Source of the DNA: JAAYZQ01 sp034428935
GTDB lineage: Bacteria > Chloroflexota > Anaerolineae > JAAYZQ01
Direction: 5' to 3'
Assembly (NCBI GenBank): GCA_034428935.1
Contig: DAOUHB010000165.1
Location: forward strand, 1 to 64,000
Length of the DNA stretch: 64,000 bases
Shown one piece after another: positions 1 through 8,853 of the stretch (position 1 is its first letter; every line of letters starts with the position of its first letter). The notes below the pieces were generated by a model. It was not told the DNA's origin and did not search any database. It saw nothing but the letters and a program-made list of their open reading frames with translations. Made by a program: the position numbers and the translations under genes.

Positions 1-851
1 TCTTCAATCAGTTCGAGGAGTTCGGCAACTATCTCTGGCACTACGAGATTACCGGTCACGCCATCGAGGAAGTGTTGGCGCAGGTGTTAGGGCCTCACGA
101 CACCTTCTTTGGCATCACGTCTAACACCGGGTCAGCGGGCACCATTGGCTGCGGCGATTATCTGAAGCAACGGTTCCCCTCCAGCCGCATCGTGGCCAGC
201 GAGGCGCTGCAGTGCCCCACCCTGCTGCGCAACGGCTTTGGCGGACATCGCATCGAGGGCATCGGCGACAAGCATGTGCCATGGATTCACAACGTCAAGA
301 ACACCGACGTCGTCACGGCCATTGATGATGAGGCGACGCTCAGCCTCATCCGCCTGTTCAATGAGCCGGCGGGCCGCGCGTATCTGATCAAGCAAGGGGT
401 GCCGGAGAGCCTGGTGGCGCAGCTGGATTTGATCGGCATTTCCGGCGTCGCCAACATTCTCAGCGCCATCAAAGTGGCCCGCTGGTTCGAGTTGGGGCAC
501 GAGGACGTCATCGTCACGGTGCTCACCGACTCGATGGAGCTCTATCAGAGCCGCCTGCGCGAGCTGCACGAGGAGCACGGCGAGTACACTCTGACCGATG
601 CCGCCGCCGATTACGCGCGCTACATCCTGGGACAGTCCACCGACAACATGCTGGAACTGACTTACCCGGAGCGCAAGCGCATCCACAATCTCAAGTACTA
701 CACCTGGGTGGAGCAGCAGGGCAAGACCTATGCCGAGATCCAGGCCCAGTGGTACGACCCCGACTACTGGCGCTCCATCCACGGGCAGGTGGACGAGATC
801 GACGCGCTTATCGACGAGTTCAACGACAGAACGGGTCTGCTCAAGGCATAG
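1..851 (+). CDS. Fold-type II PLP-dependent enzyme (cysteine synthase-like), 5' end outside window
   Basis: The reading frame is open from the first bases of the window, so the N-terminus, including the PLP lysine, is missing. A glycine-rich phosphate-binding loop (GSAGTIGCGDY) and a later SGVAN segment are typical of the tryptophan synthase beta/cysteine synthase superfamily. The gene sits 9 bp before the ygeY homologue and is probably co-transcribed with it. In E. coli the matching slot holds ygeX (diaminopropionate ammonia-lyase), but the visible sequence does not resemble my recollection of YgeX, so this may be a different PLP lyase doing an equivalent step. The family assignment is firm; the substrate is unknown. 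The Met at 72 is internal to the frame and not the start. Confidence 0.8.
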   Translation, partial: FNQFEEFGNYLWHYEITGHAIEEVLAQVLGPHDTFFGITSNTGSAGTIGCGDYLKQRFPSSRIVASEALQCPTLLRNGFGGHRIEGIGDKHVPWIHNVKNTDVVTAIDDEATLSLIRLFNEPAGRAYLIKQGVPESLVAQLDLIGISGVANILSAIKVARWFELGHEDVIVTVLTDSMELYQSRLRELHEEHGEYTLTDAAADYARYILGQSTDNMLELTYPERKRIHNLKYYTWVEQQGKTYAEIQAQWYDPDYWRSIHGQVDEIDALIDEFNDRTGLLKA

Positions 852-860
852 GAGGCGGAC

Positions 861-2081
861 ATGACAACGATGGCAGAGGTCAAACAACGGGTGCAGGCTG
901 CGCGGGAGGACATGATCCAGTTCCTGCGCGACATCTGTGCCATCCCTTCCATGGACTCCCAGATCGGCCCGGTGGGCGAGCGCATCCAGGCCGAAATGCG
1001 ACGGCTCGGCTGGGAAAAAGTGCGTTTCGACAGGATGGGTAACACCGTCGGGCGCATCGGGGATGGCCCCAGGGTGCTGGTCTATGACTCGCACATCGAC
1101 ACTGTCGGCATCGGCGACCCCGACGAGTGGGACTGGGACCCCTTCGTGGGCAAGGTGGAGGACGGCCGGCTGTACGCTCGCGGCGCGTGCGACGAAAAGG
1201 GCAGCACGCCCGGCATGGTGTATGGCCTGGCCATCGCCCGCGACCTGGGCCTGCTGGAAGGCTACACCGCCTACTACTTTGGCAACATGGAAGAGTGGTG
1301 CGACGGCATCGCGCCCAATACGTTCGTCGAGGTCGATCCCGGGGTGCGGCCCGACCTGGTGGTCATCGGCGAGCCGACCAGGATGCACGTCTATCGCGGG
1401 CACAAGGGCCGCATCGAGCTCAGAATCACCGCCTCGGGCAGGTCGGCGCACGCGGCCTCCCACTGGCTGGGCGACAATGCCATCTACAAGATGCTGCCGG
1501 TCATCGCGGGCATCCGCGACCTGGACCGGCGCCTGCGCTTTGGCCAGGGCAGCCATCCGGTGCTGGGCAAGCCTTCCGTCACGGTGACCGACGTCTCGGC
1601 CCGCACGGCCTCGATCAATGCCGTGCCCGACCGGTTCACCGTTTATGTCGACCGGCGCATCACCCTGGACGAGCCGCACGACGAGGTCATCGCCCAGATC
1701 CGCAGTCTCGTCGCCGACAATCTTCAGGGCGAGATCGTCGTCGAGGAGTTGTTCTACGACACGCCGTCGTATACCGGTTTTGTCTTCCCGGTGGCCAAGT
1801 ACTTTCCGTCGTGGCTCCTTGACGAAGCACATCCACTGGTGCAGGCGGGCCAGCAGGCGCTCACCGAGTTGTGGGGCGAAGCGCGACCGCTGGGCACGTG
1901 GGATTTCTCTACCAACGGCACCTATTGGGCGGGCAAGGCGCAGATACCGGCCATCGGTTTTGGGCCGGGCGACGAGGTCGACGCGCATGCCATGCACGAG
2001 AACGTGCCCCTGGACGACGTCGTGCAAGCCGCGGAATGGTACGCCTGGCTGCCCCACGTCCTGTCGGCGAGGAACGGCTAG
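861..2081 (+). CDS. ygeY: YgeY-type M20 metallohydrolase
   Basis: A 406-residue M20-family zinc hydrolase. The first metal motif DSHID is at residues 76-80, the bridging region GACDEKG at 108-114, and the catalytic Glu pair EEW at 144-146. A further GEPT segment and the histidine near the C-terminus (HAMHENV) complete the set. Length and motifs match the YgeY selenium/purine-cluster hydrolase family, thought to cleave an amide or carbamoyl intermediate. The ATG is preceded by GGAGG at 851-855. It lies between the PLP enzyme and the carbamoyltransferase, as expected for the anaerobic purine/uric-acid cluster. The family is clear; the exact reaction in this organism is inferred. Confidence 0.9.
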   Translation: MTTMAEVKQRVQAAREDMIQFLRDICAIPSMDSQIGPVGERIQAEMRRLGWEKVRFDRMGNTVGRIGDGPRVLVYDSHIDTVGIGDPDEWDWDPFVGKVEDGRLYARGACDEKGSTPGMVYGLAIARDLGLLEGYTAYYFGNMEEWCDGIAPNTFVEVDPGVRPDLVVIGEPTRMHVYRGHKGRIELRITASGRSAHAASHWLGDNAIYKMLPVIAGIRDLDRRLRFGQGSHPVLGKPSVTVTDVSARTASINAVPDRFTVYVDRRITLDEPHDEVIAQIRSLVADNLQGEIVVEELFYDTPSYTGFVFPVAKYFPSWLLDEAHPLVQAGQQALTELWGEARPLGTWDFSTNGTYWAGKAQIPAIGFGPGDEVDAHAMHENVPLDDVVQAAEWYAWLPHVLSARNG

Positions 2082-2096
2082 CAGGTTGTCGGAGAG

Positions 2097-2154
2097 CCCG
2101 TTCGTAGTGCGCGCTTCAGCGCGGTTCCTTGACGATAAATCGCCTACTACGAAC
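2097..2154. repeat. Fold-back repeat between ygeY and ygeW
   Basis: GTTCGTAGT at 2100-2108 pairs with ACTACGAAC at 2146-2154, and a smaller hairpin (CGCGC, loop, GCGCG) lies inside at 2110-2123. Bases 2100-2123 recur almost unchanged on the other strand at 62782-62806, so this is a dispersed element rather than a gene-specific terminator. It may still affect read-through into ygeW. Confidence 0.7.
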
Positions 2155-2225
2155 CGACAAGCGCAAGCACCTCTCCGGCAACCGGCTAGAGAACCTAGAG
2201 AAACAAGGAGTTTGAGGAGAGAGAA

Positions 2226-3212
2226 ATGCAAACCAATCTGCGAGGCCGCGACCTGATCGGCGACCTGGATTTCAGCAAAGAAGAAGTCGAGACCGTTCTG
2301 GACGTCGCTTTTGACCTCAAGCGCAAACGTGCCCTGAACGAGCCCCACGCCTACCTGCGCGACAAGGTGTTGGCCATGCTGTTCTTTTTCAGCAGCACGC
2401 GCACGCGCGGCTCGTTCGAAGCCGGCATGGCCCAACTGGGCGGGCACGCCGCGTTCATCGAGAGCAAGACCACCCAGATCGCCCACGGCGACACGCCCAA
2501 GGAGATCGGCGAGATCTATGGCCGCTACTTTGACGGCATTGCCATCCGCCATTGCGATTGGGGGGTGGGCAATGACTACCTGAATGGCGTCGCCCAGGCC
2601 TCGCGCGCGCCGGTGCTCAACATGCAGTGCGACGTCTATCATCCCTTCCAATGCCTGGCCGACTTGATGACCATCATCGAAAAGAAGGGGCGCGACCTGC
2701 GCCGCAAGAAGATGGTGGTCTCGTGGGCCTATGCCGCTTCGTATCAGAAGCCTCTCTCGGTGCCCCAGTCCCTCATCCTGCAAATGCCGCGCTTTGGCCT
2801 CGACGTGGTGCTGGCCCATCCGCCCGAGTTCGTGCTCATGCCCGAGATCATGCAGCAAGCCCACGAGCAGGCCAGGAAATTCGGCACCAGTTTTGAGGTC
2901 ATCAGCGACCCCGACGGCATGGACGAGGCCTTCCGGGACGCCGACGTGATCTATGCCAAGTCGTGGGGCGCGCTGGTACACACGTCGGATCCCGAACAGG
3001 GCGCCGGGATCATCCAGAAGTACACCCACTGGATCACCGACGAGGCCAGGATGGCCCTGGCCAAGCCCGATGCCATCTACATGCATCCGCTGCCGGCCGA
3101 CCGCAACATCGAGGTCACCGACGGCGTGCTGGAAGGCCCCAACTCGGTCGTGTACGACGAGGCGGAGAATCGTTTGCACGCGCAAAAGGCTGTCATGGCG
3201 CTGACGCTCTAG
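2226..3212 (+). CDS. ygeW: Knotted carbamoyltransferase YgeW
   Basis: A 328-residue aspartate/ornithine carbamoyltransferase superfamily member. The carbamoyl-phosphate loop STRTR is at 57-61 and the second signature HPLPADR at about 287-293. It matches the YgeW group, whose true amino-acid acceptor is not settled. In the purine cluster it is proposed to transfer or phosphorolyse a carbamoyl group so that carbamoyl phosphate can feed carbamate kinase. The ATG at 2226 follows a GGAGAGAGAA-like ribosome site. The next gene, carbamate kinase, starts 10 bp after its stop, which supports coupled ATP production. Confidence 0.9.
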   Translation: MQTNLRGRDLIGDLDFSKEEVETVLDVAFDLKRKRALNEPHAYLRDKVLAMLFFFSSTRTRGSFEAGMAQLGGHAAFIESKTTQIAHGDTPKEIGEIYGRYFDGIAIRHCDWGVGNDYLNGVAQASRAPVLNMQCDVYHPFQCLADLMTIIEKKGRDLRRKKMVVSWAYAASYQKPLSVPQSLILQMPRFGLDVVLAHPPEFVLMPEIMQQAHEQARKFGTSFEVISDPDGMDEAFRDADVIYAKSWGALVHTSDPEQGAGIIQKYTHWITDEARMALAKPDAIYMHPLPADRNIEVTDGVLEGPNSVVYDEAENRLHAQKAVMALTL

Positions 3213-3222
3213 GAGGAGTCGA

Positions 3223-4167
3223 ATGACCGAAAAGACGGCCGTCATCGCCATTGGCGGCAACTCGTTGATCCTGGACAAGGACCACGAGGACGTGGGCTCG
3301 CAGCGGGTGGCGATACAGGAGACGTGCAAGCACATCGCCGACATGATCGAGCGCGGCTGGCACCTGGTCATCACCCACGGCAACGGGCCCCAGGTGGGCT
3401 TTATCCTGCGCCGCAACGAGCTGGCGGCCCACGAGGTGCACACCACGCCCCTGGACGTCATCGGGGCCGACACCCAGGGGTCCATCGGCTACATGATCGC
3501 CCAGGCCCTCGGGAACGAATTCCTTCGCCGGGGCATCGAGCAGCCCATCGCCGCGGTGGTAACCCAGGTGCTCGTGGACCGCAACGACCCCGGGTTCCAG
3601 AACCCTTCCAAGGGCATCGGCGGGTTCAGCACCGAGGAAAAGGCGCGCCAGTTCGAAAAAGAGGGCTGGCGGGTCATCGAGGACGCGGGCCGCGGCTGGC
3701 GCCGCGTCATCGCCTCGCCGGAGCCCATCGCCATCGTCGAGTTGGCGGCCATCCACTCCCTGGTGGAGCAGGGCTTTATCGTCATCGCCGTGGGCGGCGG
3801 GGGCATCCCGGTCATCAAGGACGAGGACGGCCGCCTCGTAGGCACGCGGGCCGTCATCGACAAGGACCGGGCCACCAGCCTCCTGGCCCGCGAGCTGGAG
3901 GTCGACCTGTTCCTGATCTCCACGGCGGTGCCCCAGGTGGCCATCAACTTTAACAAGCCAGACCAGAAGTGGCTGGACCGGATCACGGCCGCCGAGGCCG
4001 AGACCTACTACCGGCAGGGCCACTTTGCGGCGGGCAGCATGGGACCCAAGATCGAGGCCGTCCTCGCCTACCTCAAGTGCTGCCCCCGGGGCCAGGCCCT
4101 CATCACCGACCCGGCCAACATCGCCCGGGCACTGGATGGCGAGACCGGCACCTGGATCACGGCCTGA
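3223..4167 (+). CDS. arcC: Carbamate kinase
   Basis: A 314-residue amino-acid-kinase-fold enzyme making ATP from carbamoyl phosphate and ADP. The Gly loop GGNSL starts at residue 11, the substrate loop THGNGPQVG spans 51-59, and a second nucleotide loop (AVGGGGIPV) lies further on. Its length is normal for ArcC/YqeA. A GGAGG site precedes the ATG. Directly following ygeW, it supplies the energy-yielding last step of a carbamoyl-transferring catabolic route. No defects are visible. Confidence 0.95.
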   Translation: MTEKTAVIAIGGNSLILDKDHEDVGSQRVAIQETCKHIADMIERGWHLVITHGNGPQVGFILRRNELAAHEVHTTPLDVIGADTQGSIGYMIAQALGNEFLRRGIEQPIAAVVTQVLVDRNDPGFQNPSKGIGGFSTEEKARQFEKEGWRVIEDAGRGWRRVIASPEPIAIVELAAIHSLVEQGFIVIAVGGGGIPVIKDEDGRLVGTRAVIDKDRATSLLARELEVDLFLISTAVPQVAINFNKPDQKWLDRITAAEAETYYRQGHFAAGSMGPKIEAVLAYLKCCPRGQALITDPANIARALDGETGTWITA

Positions 4168-4197
4168 GGGGCCGGCAACACTCCCCGTTCGTTCCAA

Positions 4198-4253
4198 CCA
4201 CGGAGACACGGAGGCCACGGAGGAGCCACTCCGTGCTCTCCCTGTCTCCGTGG
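4198..4253. repeat. Inverted repeat after arcC (possible terminator)
   Basis: CCACGGAGACA at 4198-4208 pairs perfectly with TGTCTCCGTGG at 4243-4253, with more CGGAGG/CTCCG complementarity inside. No T-run follows. It lies between arcC and the separate ygfK promoter and may separate the two transcripts. Confidence 0.6.
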
Positions 4254-4288
4254 CAGCTTCCGGGCGGCGCAGACAAGGGGGCCGTCCG

Positions 4289-4317
4289 TGGACAAAAGTG
4301 CCCGTTGCGGGTATAAT
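4289..4317 (+). promoter_or_regulatory. Sigma-70-type promoter for ygfK
   Basis: TGGACA at 4289-4294, a 17-bp spacer, then TATAAT at 4312-4317: eleven of twelve consensus bases. Transcription would start near 4324, about 50 bp before the ygfK ATG. Confidence 0.75.
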
Positions 4318-4373
4318 CAAGGGCAAGGAACCGCAGATCGGTGCGAGGGGATGGCTATGAGAAGGAGACGCGG

Positions 4374-7300
4374 ATGTCAGAGGCAATGAGGGTTCAATCC
4401 ATTGACAGGCTCGTGGCCTGGATGTTGGGAGAGCTGGAGGCAACCGGCTCGATTTTCGGCATTCACCGCGGCCTGTTCTACGTGCCGCGGCCCGGGGCGC
4501 CCTACGCCAGCCGGCTCTTCGGAGAGGCGCTGGGCACGCCCATCGGCCCGGCGGCCGGCCCTCACACACAGCTTGCCCAAAACATCGTCAGCGCCTGGCT
4601 GTGCGGCGGGCGCTTTATCGAGCTCAAGACCGTGCAGATCATGGACGAGTTGGACATCCCCCGGCCGTGCATCGACCTGGCCGACGAGGGCTACAACGTG
4701 GAGTGGTCGCAGGAGCTCAAGCTGGAAGCGTCGGCCGGGGAGTACGTCAAGGCCTGGGTGCTGGTCCACCTCCTGCCGCGCATCCTGGGCTACGAGGCAA
4801 CCGCGCCCGAGACCATCTTTAACATGAGCGTCGGCTACAACCTGGAGGGCATCCGGCAGCCGGCCATGCAGCGCTTCATGGATCGCCTCCAGGACGCCTC
4901 GGCCGAGATCGCCGCCCTCCTGGAGACCTTGCAGAGCCGGTTCCCCGGCCTGCCCGTTGCCGGCCTCTCGGTGCCCGCCCGGATCACCAACAGCGTCACG
5001 CTGTCGACGATGCACGGCTGCCCGCCCGACGAGATCGAGGCCATCGCCCGCTATCTCCTGGTCGAGCGGGGGCTGCACACCTATGTCAAGCTGAACCCCA
5101 CACTCCTGGGCAAGGAGGCGGTGCTGGACATCCTCCACGAGCACCTGGGCTTTCGCGAGATCGACATCCCCGACCGCGTCTTTGCCCACGACCTGCAATA
5201 TGGCCGCGCCGTCGACATGATCCATAGCCTGCAGCACGTGGCGGAGGAGCGGGGGCTGACCTTTGGCGTCAAGTTGAGCAACACCCTGGCCATGGCCAAC
5301 CATCGCGGCGTCCTGCCCGGCGACGAGATGTACATGTCGGGCCGCGCCCTCTATCCCGTCACCATGAACCTCTTCTATAAGCTGGCGCAAGAGTTTGGCG
5401 GCAGGCTGCCCGTCTCGTACTCGGCCGGTGCCGACGCCTGGAACGTGGCGACGATCCTGGCCTGCGGCGCGCGGCCGGTGACGGCCGCCTCCGACCTGCT
5501 CAAGCCGGGCGGTTATGCGCGCCTGGGGCAGTGGCTGGCCGAGATCGAGGCCGCCATGGCCGCCCGGGGCGCCGCGAGCCTGGAAGAGCTGGCCACCGGC
5601 AGCCTGGAGGAGCTGGCGACGGCCGCCGACCGGGCCCTCCAGGAGACGCGCTACAAGAAGGTCTACCATCCCCCCGAGCTGCCCAAGGTCGAGACGGCGC
5701 TGCCCGCCTTTGACTGCATCGCCGCGCCGTGCGTGGCCCAGTGCGCCGTCTGCCAGGCGGTCCCCGAGTACGCCCGGCTCATCGCCCGGGGCGACGACGA
5801 CGGTGCCCTGCGCGTCATCCTGCGCGACAATCCCCTGCCGGGCATCACCGGCTACGTCTGCACCCACCTGTGCCAGACGCGCTGCACGCGAATCAACTAT
5901 GACCAGCCCGTGCTCATTCGCGAGCTGAAACGGTTCGCCTTCGAGCACGGGAAGGTGGCGGACGCGGAGCTGCCGGGCGACCAGGCCGGCTCACCCCCCG
6001 ATACAAGCTCGCCATCGGGGATGCCGGCCCCCAGGGTGGCCGTCGTGGGCAGCGGCCCGGCGGGGCTGGCGGCGGGCTACTACCTGGCCCTCAGCGGGGT
6101 GCAGGTCACGATTTTCGAGCGGCGGGCGGTGCCCGGCGGTATGCCGGCCATCGCGCCCCGCTTCCGCCTGCCCGAAGCGGTGGTCCAGGCTGACCTGGAG
6201 CGCGTCACCGCCCTGGGCGTGGAGCTAAAGCTCAGCCACCCGCTGACACAGCCCCCGGAAGCGCTCCTGGAACAGGGTTATGCCGCCGTCTACCTGGGCC
6301 CCGGCTTTCAGCAGGACGCCAGACTCGAGATCGAGGGCATGGACGGCCGGGGGGTCTTGACCGCCCTCCGGCTCCTGGAGGACGTGGCGCGCGGCGAGAC
6401 GCCCGACCTGGGCGAAAAGGTGCTGGTGATCGGCGGCGGGAACACGGCCATGGACGCGGCCCGCACGGCCAGGCGTCTGACCGGCCAGCCGGCGACGGTG
6501 GTCTACCGGCGCAGCCAGGCCGAGATGCCCGCCGAGCCGCAGGAGTTGCAGGACCTGCTGGACGAGGGCAACCTCCTCCTGGAGCTGGCTGCACCCCGCC
6601 GCGTCCTCCTGGAGGAGGGTCGCGTGGTGGGCCTGGAGTGCGTGCGCAACGAGCTGGGCGAGGCGGGCGCCGACGGCCGGCGCCGGCCCGTGCCGGTGCC
6701 GGGCAGCGAGTTCCGGCTCCCGGCCGACACGGTCATCCTGGCGGTGGGCCAGCAGCCCGACCTGGGCTTCCTGGAGGGCAGCGCGCTGGCGATGGACGGG
6801 CGGGGCGGCATCCTGACGGAATCCGGGACGCGCCGCACGAGCGTGGAAGGCATCTATGCCGGCGGAGACGTCGCCCGCGGCCCGGCCATCATCGTGCAGG
6901 CCTGCGCCGACGGCCGCCGGGCGGCCGAGGCCATCTGCCAGGAGCTGGGCGTCGCCTTCTGCGCGCCTTTCTCCCAGGCCGCCCCGGCGGAAGAGATCGT
7001 GGAGATCAAGCACGCCCGCACGCGGCGGGAGGCGCCGCGAGAGCCCGGGCTCCTGCCCGTGGGGCAGCGCGATGGCTTTGACCTGGTGCAGCAGACCCTG
7101 TCCGAAGAGGCGGCGCGGGCCGAGGCACGGCGCTGCCTGCAATGCGACACCGTGTGCGACAAGTGCGTGGAAGTGTGCCCCAACCGGGCCAACCTGAGTT
7201 ACCTGGTGGACCCCGTCCACTGGCGGCTGCCCCTGTTCGCCTGCCAGGAGGGACAGGCAAAGGTCGTCGGGCTGGAACCCTTTGCCCTGGAGCAGGGCAG

Positions 7301-7718
7301 GCAGATCCTCCACGTGGACGATTTCTGCAACGAGTGCGGCAACTGCACCACGTTCTGCGTGCACCAGGGCCGGCCCTTTGCCGACAAGCCACGGCTCTTC
7401 CTGGACGAGGCCGCCTTTGGCCGCGAGGAGAACAATGCCTTCTACCTGGAGGGCACTGCCATGCGGCGGCGCGAAGGCGGCCGGGAATGGAAGATGACCC
7501 GGGAGGAGGGAGACCGCTACCTCCTGGAGACCGGCGAGATCGCGCTCCGCTTCGTGCCCATGTGGCAGGGCATGGGCTGGACCATCGAGGACGTGCGCCT
7601 GGTGCACGAGTTCGAGGGTACGCTGTCGCTGGCCAGGGCCGCGGAAATGGCCGTCATTCTGAAGGCCGTCGAGGGCTGGTCGTTCCTCCGCGGGGCCGGC
7701 CGGGGGCCGGCGGCCTGA
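4374..7718 (+). CDS. ygfK: YgfK-type FAD/Fe-S oxidoreductase
   Basis: About 1114 residues, slightly longer than E. coli YgfK. The order is a dihydropyrimidine/dihydroorotate-dehydrogenase-like barrel (1 to about 430), a GltD-type cysteine-rich Fe-S segment (from about 448, and CTHLCQTRC near 495), a FAD Rossmann motif (GSGPAG near 556), an NAD(P)H motif (GGGNTAMDA near 682), and two C-terminal Fe-S clusters (CDTVCDKCVEVC near 923, CNECGNCTTFC near 984). In the anaerobic purine cluster YgfK is needed for electron transfer or ring reduction. The start at 4374 is chosen because GAAGGAGA lies just upstream; an in-frame GTG at 4341 has no such site. Confidence 0.88.
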   Translation: MSEAMRVQSIDRLVAWMLGELEATGSIFGIHRGLFYVPRPGAPYASRLFGEALGTPIGPAAGPHTQLAQNIVSAWLCGGRFIELKTVQIMDELDIPRPCIDLADEGYNVEWSQELKLEASAGEYVKAWVLVHLLPRILGYEATAPETIFNMSVGYNLEGIRQPAMQRFMDRLQDASAEIAALLETLQSRFPGLPVAGLSVPARITNSVTLSTMHGCPPDEIEAIARYLLVERGLHTYVKLNPTLLGKEAVLDILHEHLGFREIDIPDRVFAHDLQYGRAVDMIHSLQHVAEERGLTFGVKLSNTLAMANHRGVLPGDEMYMSGRALYPVTMNLFYKLAQEFGGRLPVSYSAGADAWNVATILACGARPVTAASDLLKPGGYARLGQWLAEIEAAMAARGAASLEELATGSLEELATAADRALQETRYKKVYHPPELPKVETALPAFDCIAAPCVAQCAVCQAVPEYARLIARGDDDGALRVILRDNPLPGITGYVCTHLCQTRCTRINYDQPVLIRELKRFAFEHGKVADAELPGDQAGSPPDTSSPSGMPAPRVAVVGSGPAGLAAGYYLALSGVQVTIFERRAVPGGMPAIAPRFRLPEAVVQADLERVTALGVELKLSHPLTQPPEALLEQGYAAVYLGPGFQQDARLEIEGMDGRGVLTALRLLEDVARGETPDLGEKVLVIGGGNTAMDAARTARRLTGQPATVVYRRSQAEMPAEPQELQDLLDEGNLLLELAAPRRVLLEEGRVVGLECVRNELGEAGADGRRRPVPVPGSEFRLPADTVILAVGQQPDLGFLEGSALAMDGRGGILTESGTRRTSVEGIYAGGDVARGPAIIVQACADGRRAAEAICQELGVAFCAPFSQAAPAEEIVEIKHARTRREAPREPGLLPVGQRDGFDLVQQTLSEEAARAEARRCLQCDTVCDKCVEVCPNRANLSYLVDPVHWRLPLFACQEGQAKVVGLEPFALEQGRQILHVDDFCNECGNCTTFCVHQGRPFADKPRLFLDEAAFGREENNAFYLEGTAMRRREGGREWKMTREEGDRYLLETGEIALRFVPMWQGMGWTIEDVRLVHEFEGTLSLARAAEMAVILKAVEGWSFLRGAGRGPAA

Positions 7719-7730
7719 AGGCGGCCGGCG

Positions 7731-8210
7731 ATGGCGCGTCCAGTGGACTCCCGGCGGGTCGGCCTGGTGAGCGACACGCACGGGCTCCTCAGACCCGATC
7801 TGGTGCAGGCATTGGACGGTTGCGCGCTCATCGTCCACGCCGGCGACGTGGGCAGCGCCGAGGTGCTGCAAGGGCTGCGGGAGGTCGCGCCCGTCGTTGC
7901 CGTGCGGGGAAACGTGGATCGTGGCCCGTGGGTCCGGCAGTTGCGCCACACCGAGGTGGTGGAGGTCGGAGGGGCCCTGCTATACGTGATCCATGACCTG
8001 GCCGACATGGACCTGGACCCCGTCGCGGCCGGGTTTCAGGCAGTGATCAGCGGGCACACCCACAAGCCGGGCAGCCACCGGGATCGGGACGTGCTGTATA
8101 TCAACCCCGGCAGCGCCGGCCCCCGCCGCTTCAGGGGACCCGTCTCGGCGGCGCTGCTCCACGTTGGCGACGAGGACCTGGAGGTAGAGTGGATCGAGCT
8201 GCCCGGCTGA
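7731..8210 (+). CDS. YfcE/MJ0936-type metallophosphoesterase
   Basis: A 159-residue calcineurin-like phosphoesterase with the metal-binding blocks SDTHG (14-18), GD (near 38), GNVD (near 60) and GHTHK (near 107), then the usual NPGS tail. Small proteins of this family hydrolyse phosphodiesters in vitro; the physiological substrate is unknown. It starts 12 bp after ygfK and precedes an HD protein and xdhD on the same strand, so it is probably in the same transcript. It is not a known member of the purine cluster, so its presence is either incidental or an accessory nucleotide-handling step. Confidence 0.85.
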   Translation: MARPVDSRRVGLVSDTHGLLRPDLVQALDGCALIVHAGDVGSAEVLQGLREVAPVVAVRGNVDRGPWVRQLRHTEVVEVGGALLYVIHDLADMDLDPVAAGFQAVISGHTHKPGSHRDRDVLYINPGSAGPRRFRGPVSAALLHVGDEDLEVEWIELPG

Positions 8211-8292
8211 GACGGCCCCGAAAGGTGACAGGGTGGATGGCAACGGAAACCATGGAACCAGGACCGGCGAGATGCCGGCCCGGGGCAGGCCG

Positions 8293-8853
8293 ATGACCGC
8301 TCCTGCCGTGGAAGCGAGACGGGAGCTGGTCGGGGCCTTGACCTTTGTCCCGGCGGCCCGTCGCGGCCCATTGGTCGAGCGCGTTTGTCAGGCTTTTGCC
8401 CTGCCCCTGGACAGCATCCACGGCCCGGCCCATTGGCTGCGGGTTCGGGAAAACGGCCTGCGCCTGGCCGAGCTGACCGGCGCGGACCCCGCCGTGGTCG
8501 AGTTGTTCGCCCTCTTTCACGACTCCAAGCGCCAGAACGACCACGGCGATCCAGGCCACGGCCGGCGAGCGGCCGAGTTCCTCAGGACGCTCCGCGAGCC
8601 GCTGAACTATATCGCCGACGATGATTTCGAGCACCTGCTGTTCGCCTGCACGCACCACACGGCAGGCTGGACAGAGGCAGAGCTGACGGTGCAAGCCTGC
8701 TGGGACGCGGACCGCCTGGATCTGGGGCGCGTGGGCATTCGCCCGGTCCCCGATCGGCTGTGCACGCCTGCCGCCCGGGAGCCGGGCCTGCTGGCCTGGG
8801 CCTACGCCCGGAGCCGCTCGGACAGAGAAATGGGCAACGGAGAGCAAACGTGA
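8293..8853 (+). CDS. HD-domain phosphohydrolase
   Basis: About 186 residues with an HD-type metal centre: His in HGPAHW (43-48), the HD pair in LFHDSK (near 76), a His pair in THHTAGW, and the closing Asp in WDADRLDLGR. These proteins usually hydrolyse nucleotides or phosphate esters. The ATG at 8293 is preferred because the first HD helix begins just after it; a GTG at 8233 would add a low-complexity tail. The stop overlaps the GTG start of the xanthine dehydrogenase-like gene by four bases (GTGA), which indicates translational coupling. Confidence 0.8.
   Translation: MTAPAVEARRELVGALTFVPAARRGPLVERVCQAFALPLDSIHGPAHWLRVRENGLRLAELTGADPAVVELFALFHDSKRQNDHGDPGHGRRAAEFLRTLREPLNYIADDDFEHLLFACTHHTAGWTEAELTVQACWDADRLDLGRVGIRPVPDRLCTPAAREPGLLAWAYARSRSDREMGNGEQT

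Noticed and set aside
132..3485. Very long open frame on the minus strand across the ygeX-like to arcC region
   Set aside because: It is antisense to well-supported genes, is rich in Arg/Gly/His/Ala, and is the usual by-product of G/C-biased third positions. Similar frames at 8802-12404, 11762-14680 and 39449-41428 were rejected for the same reason.
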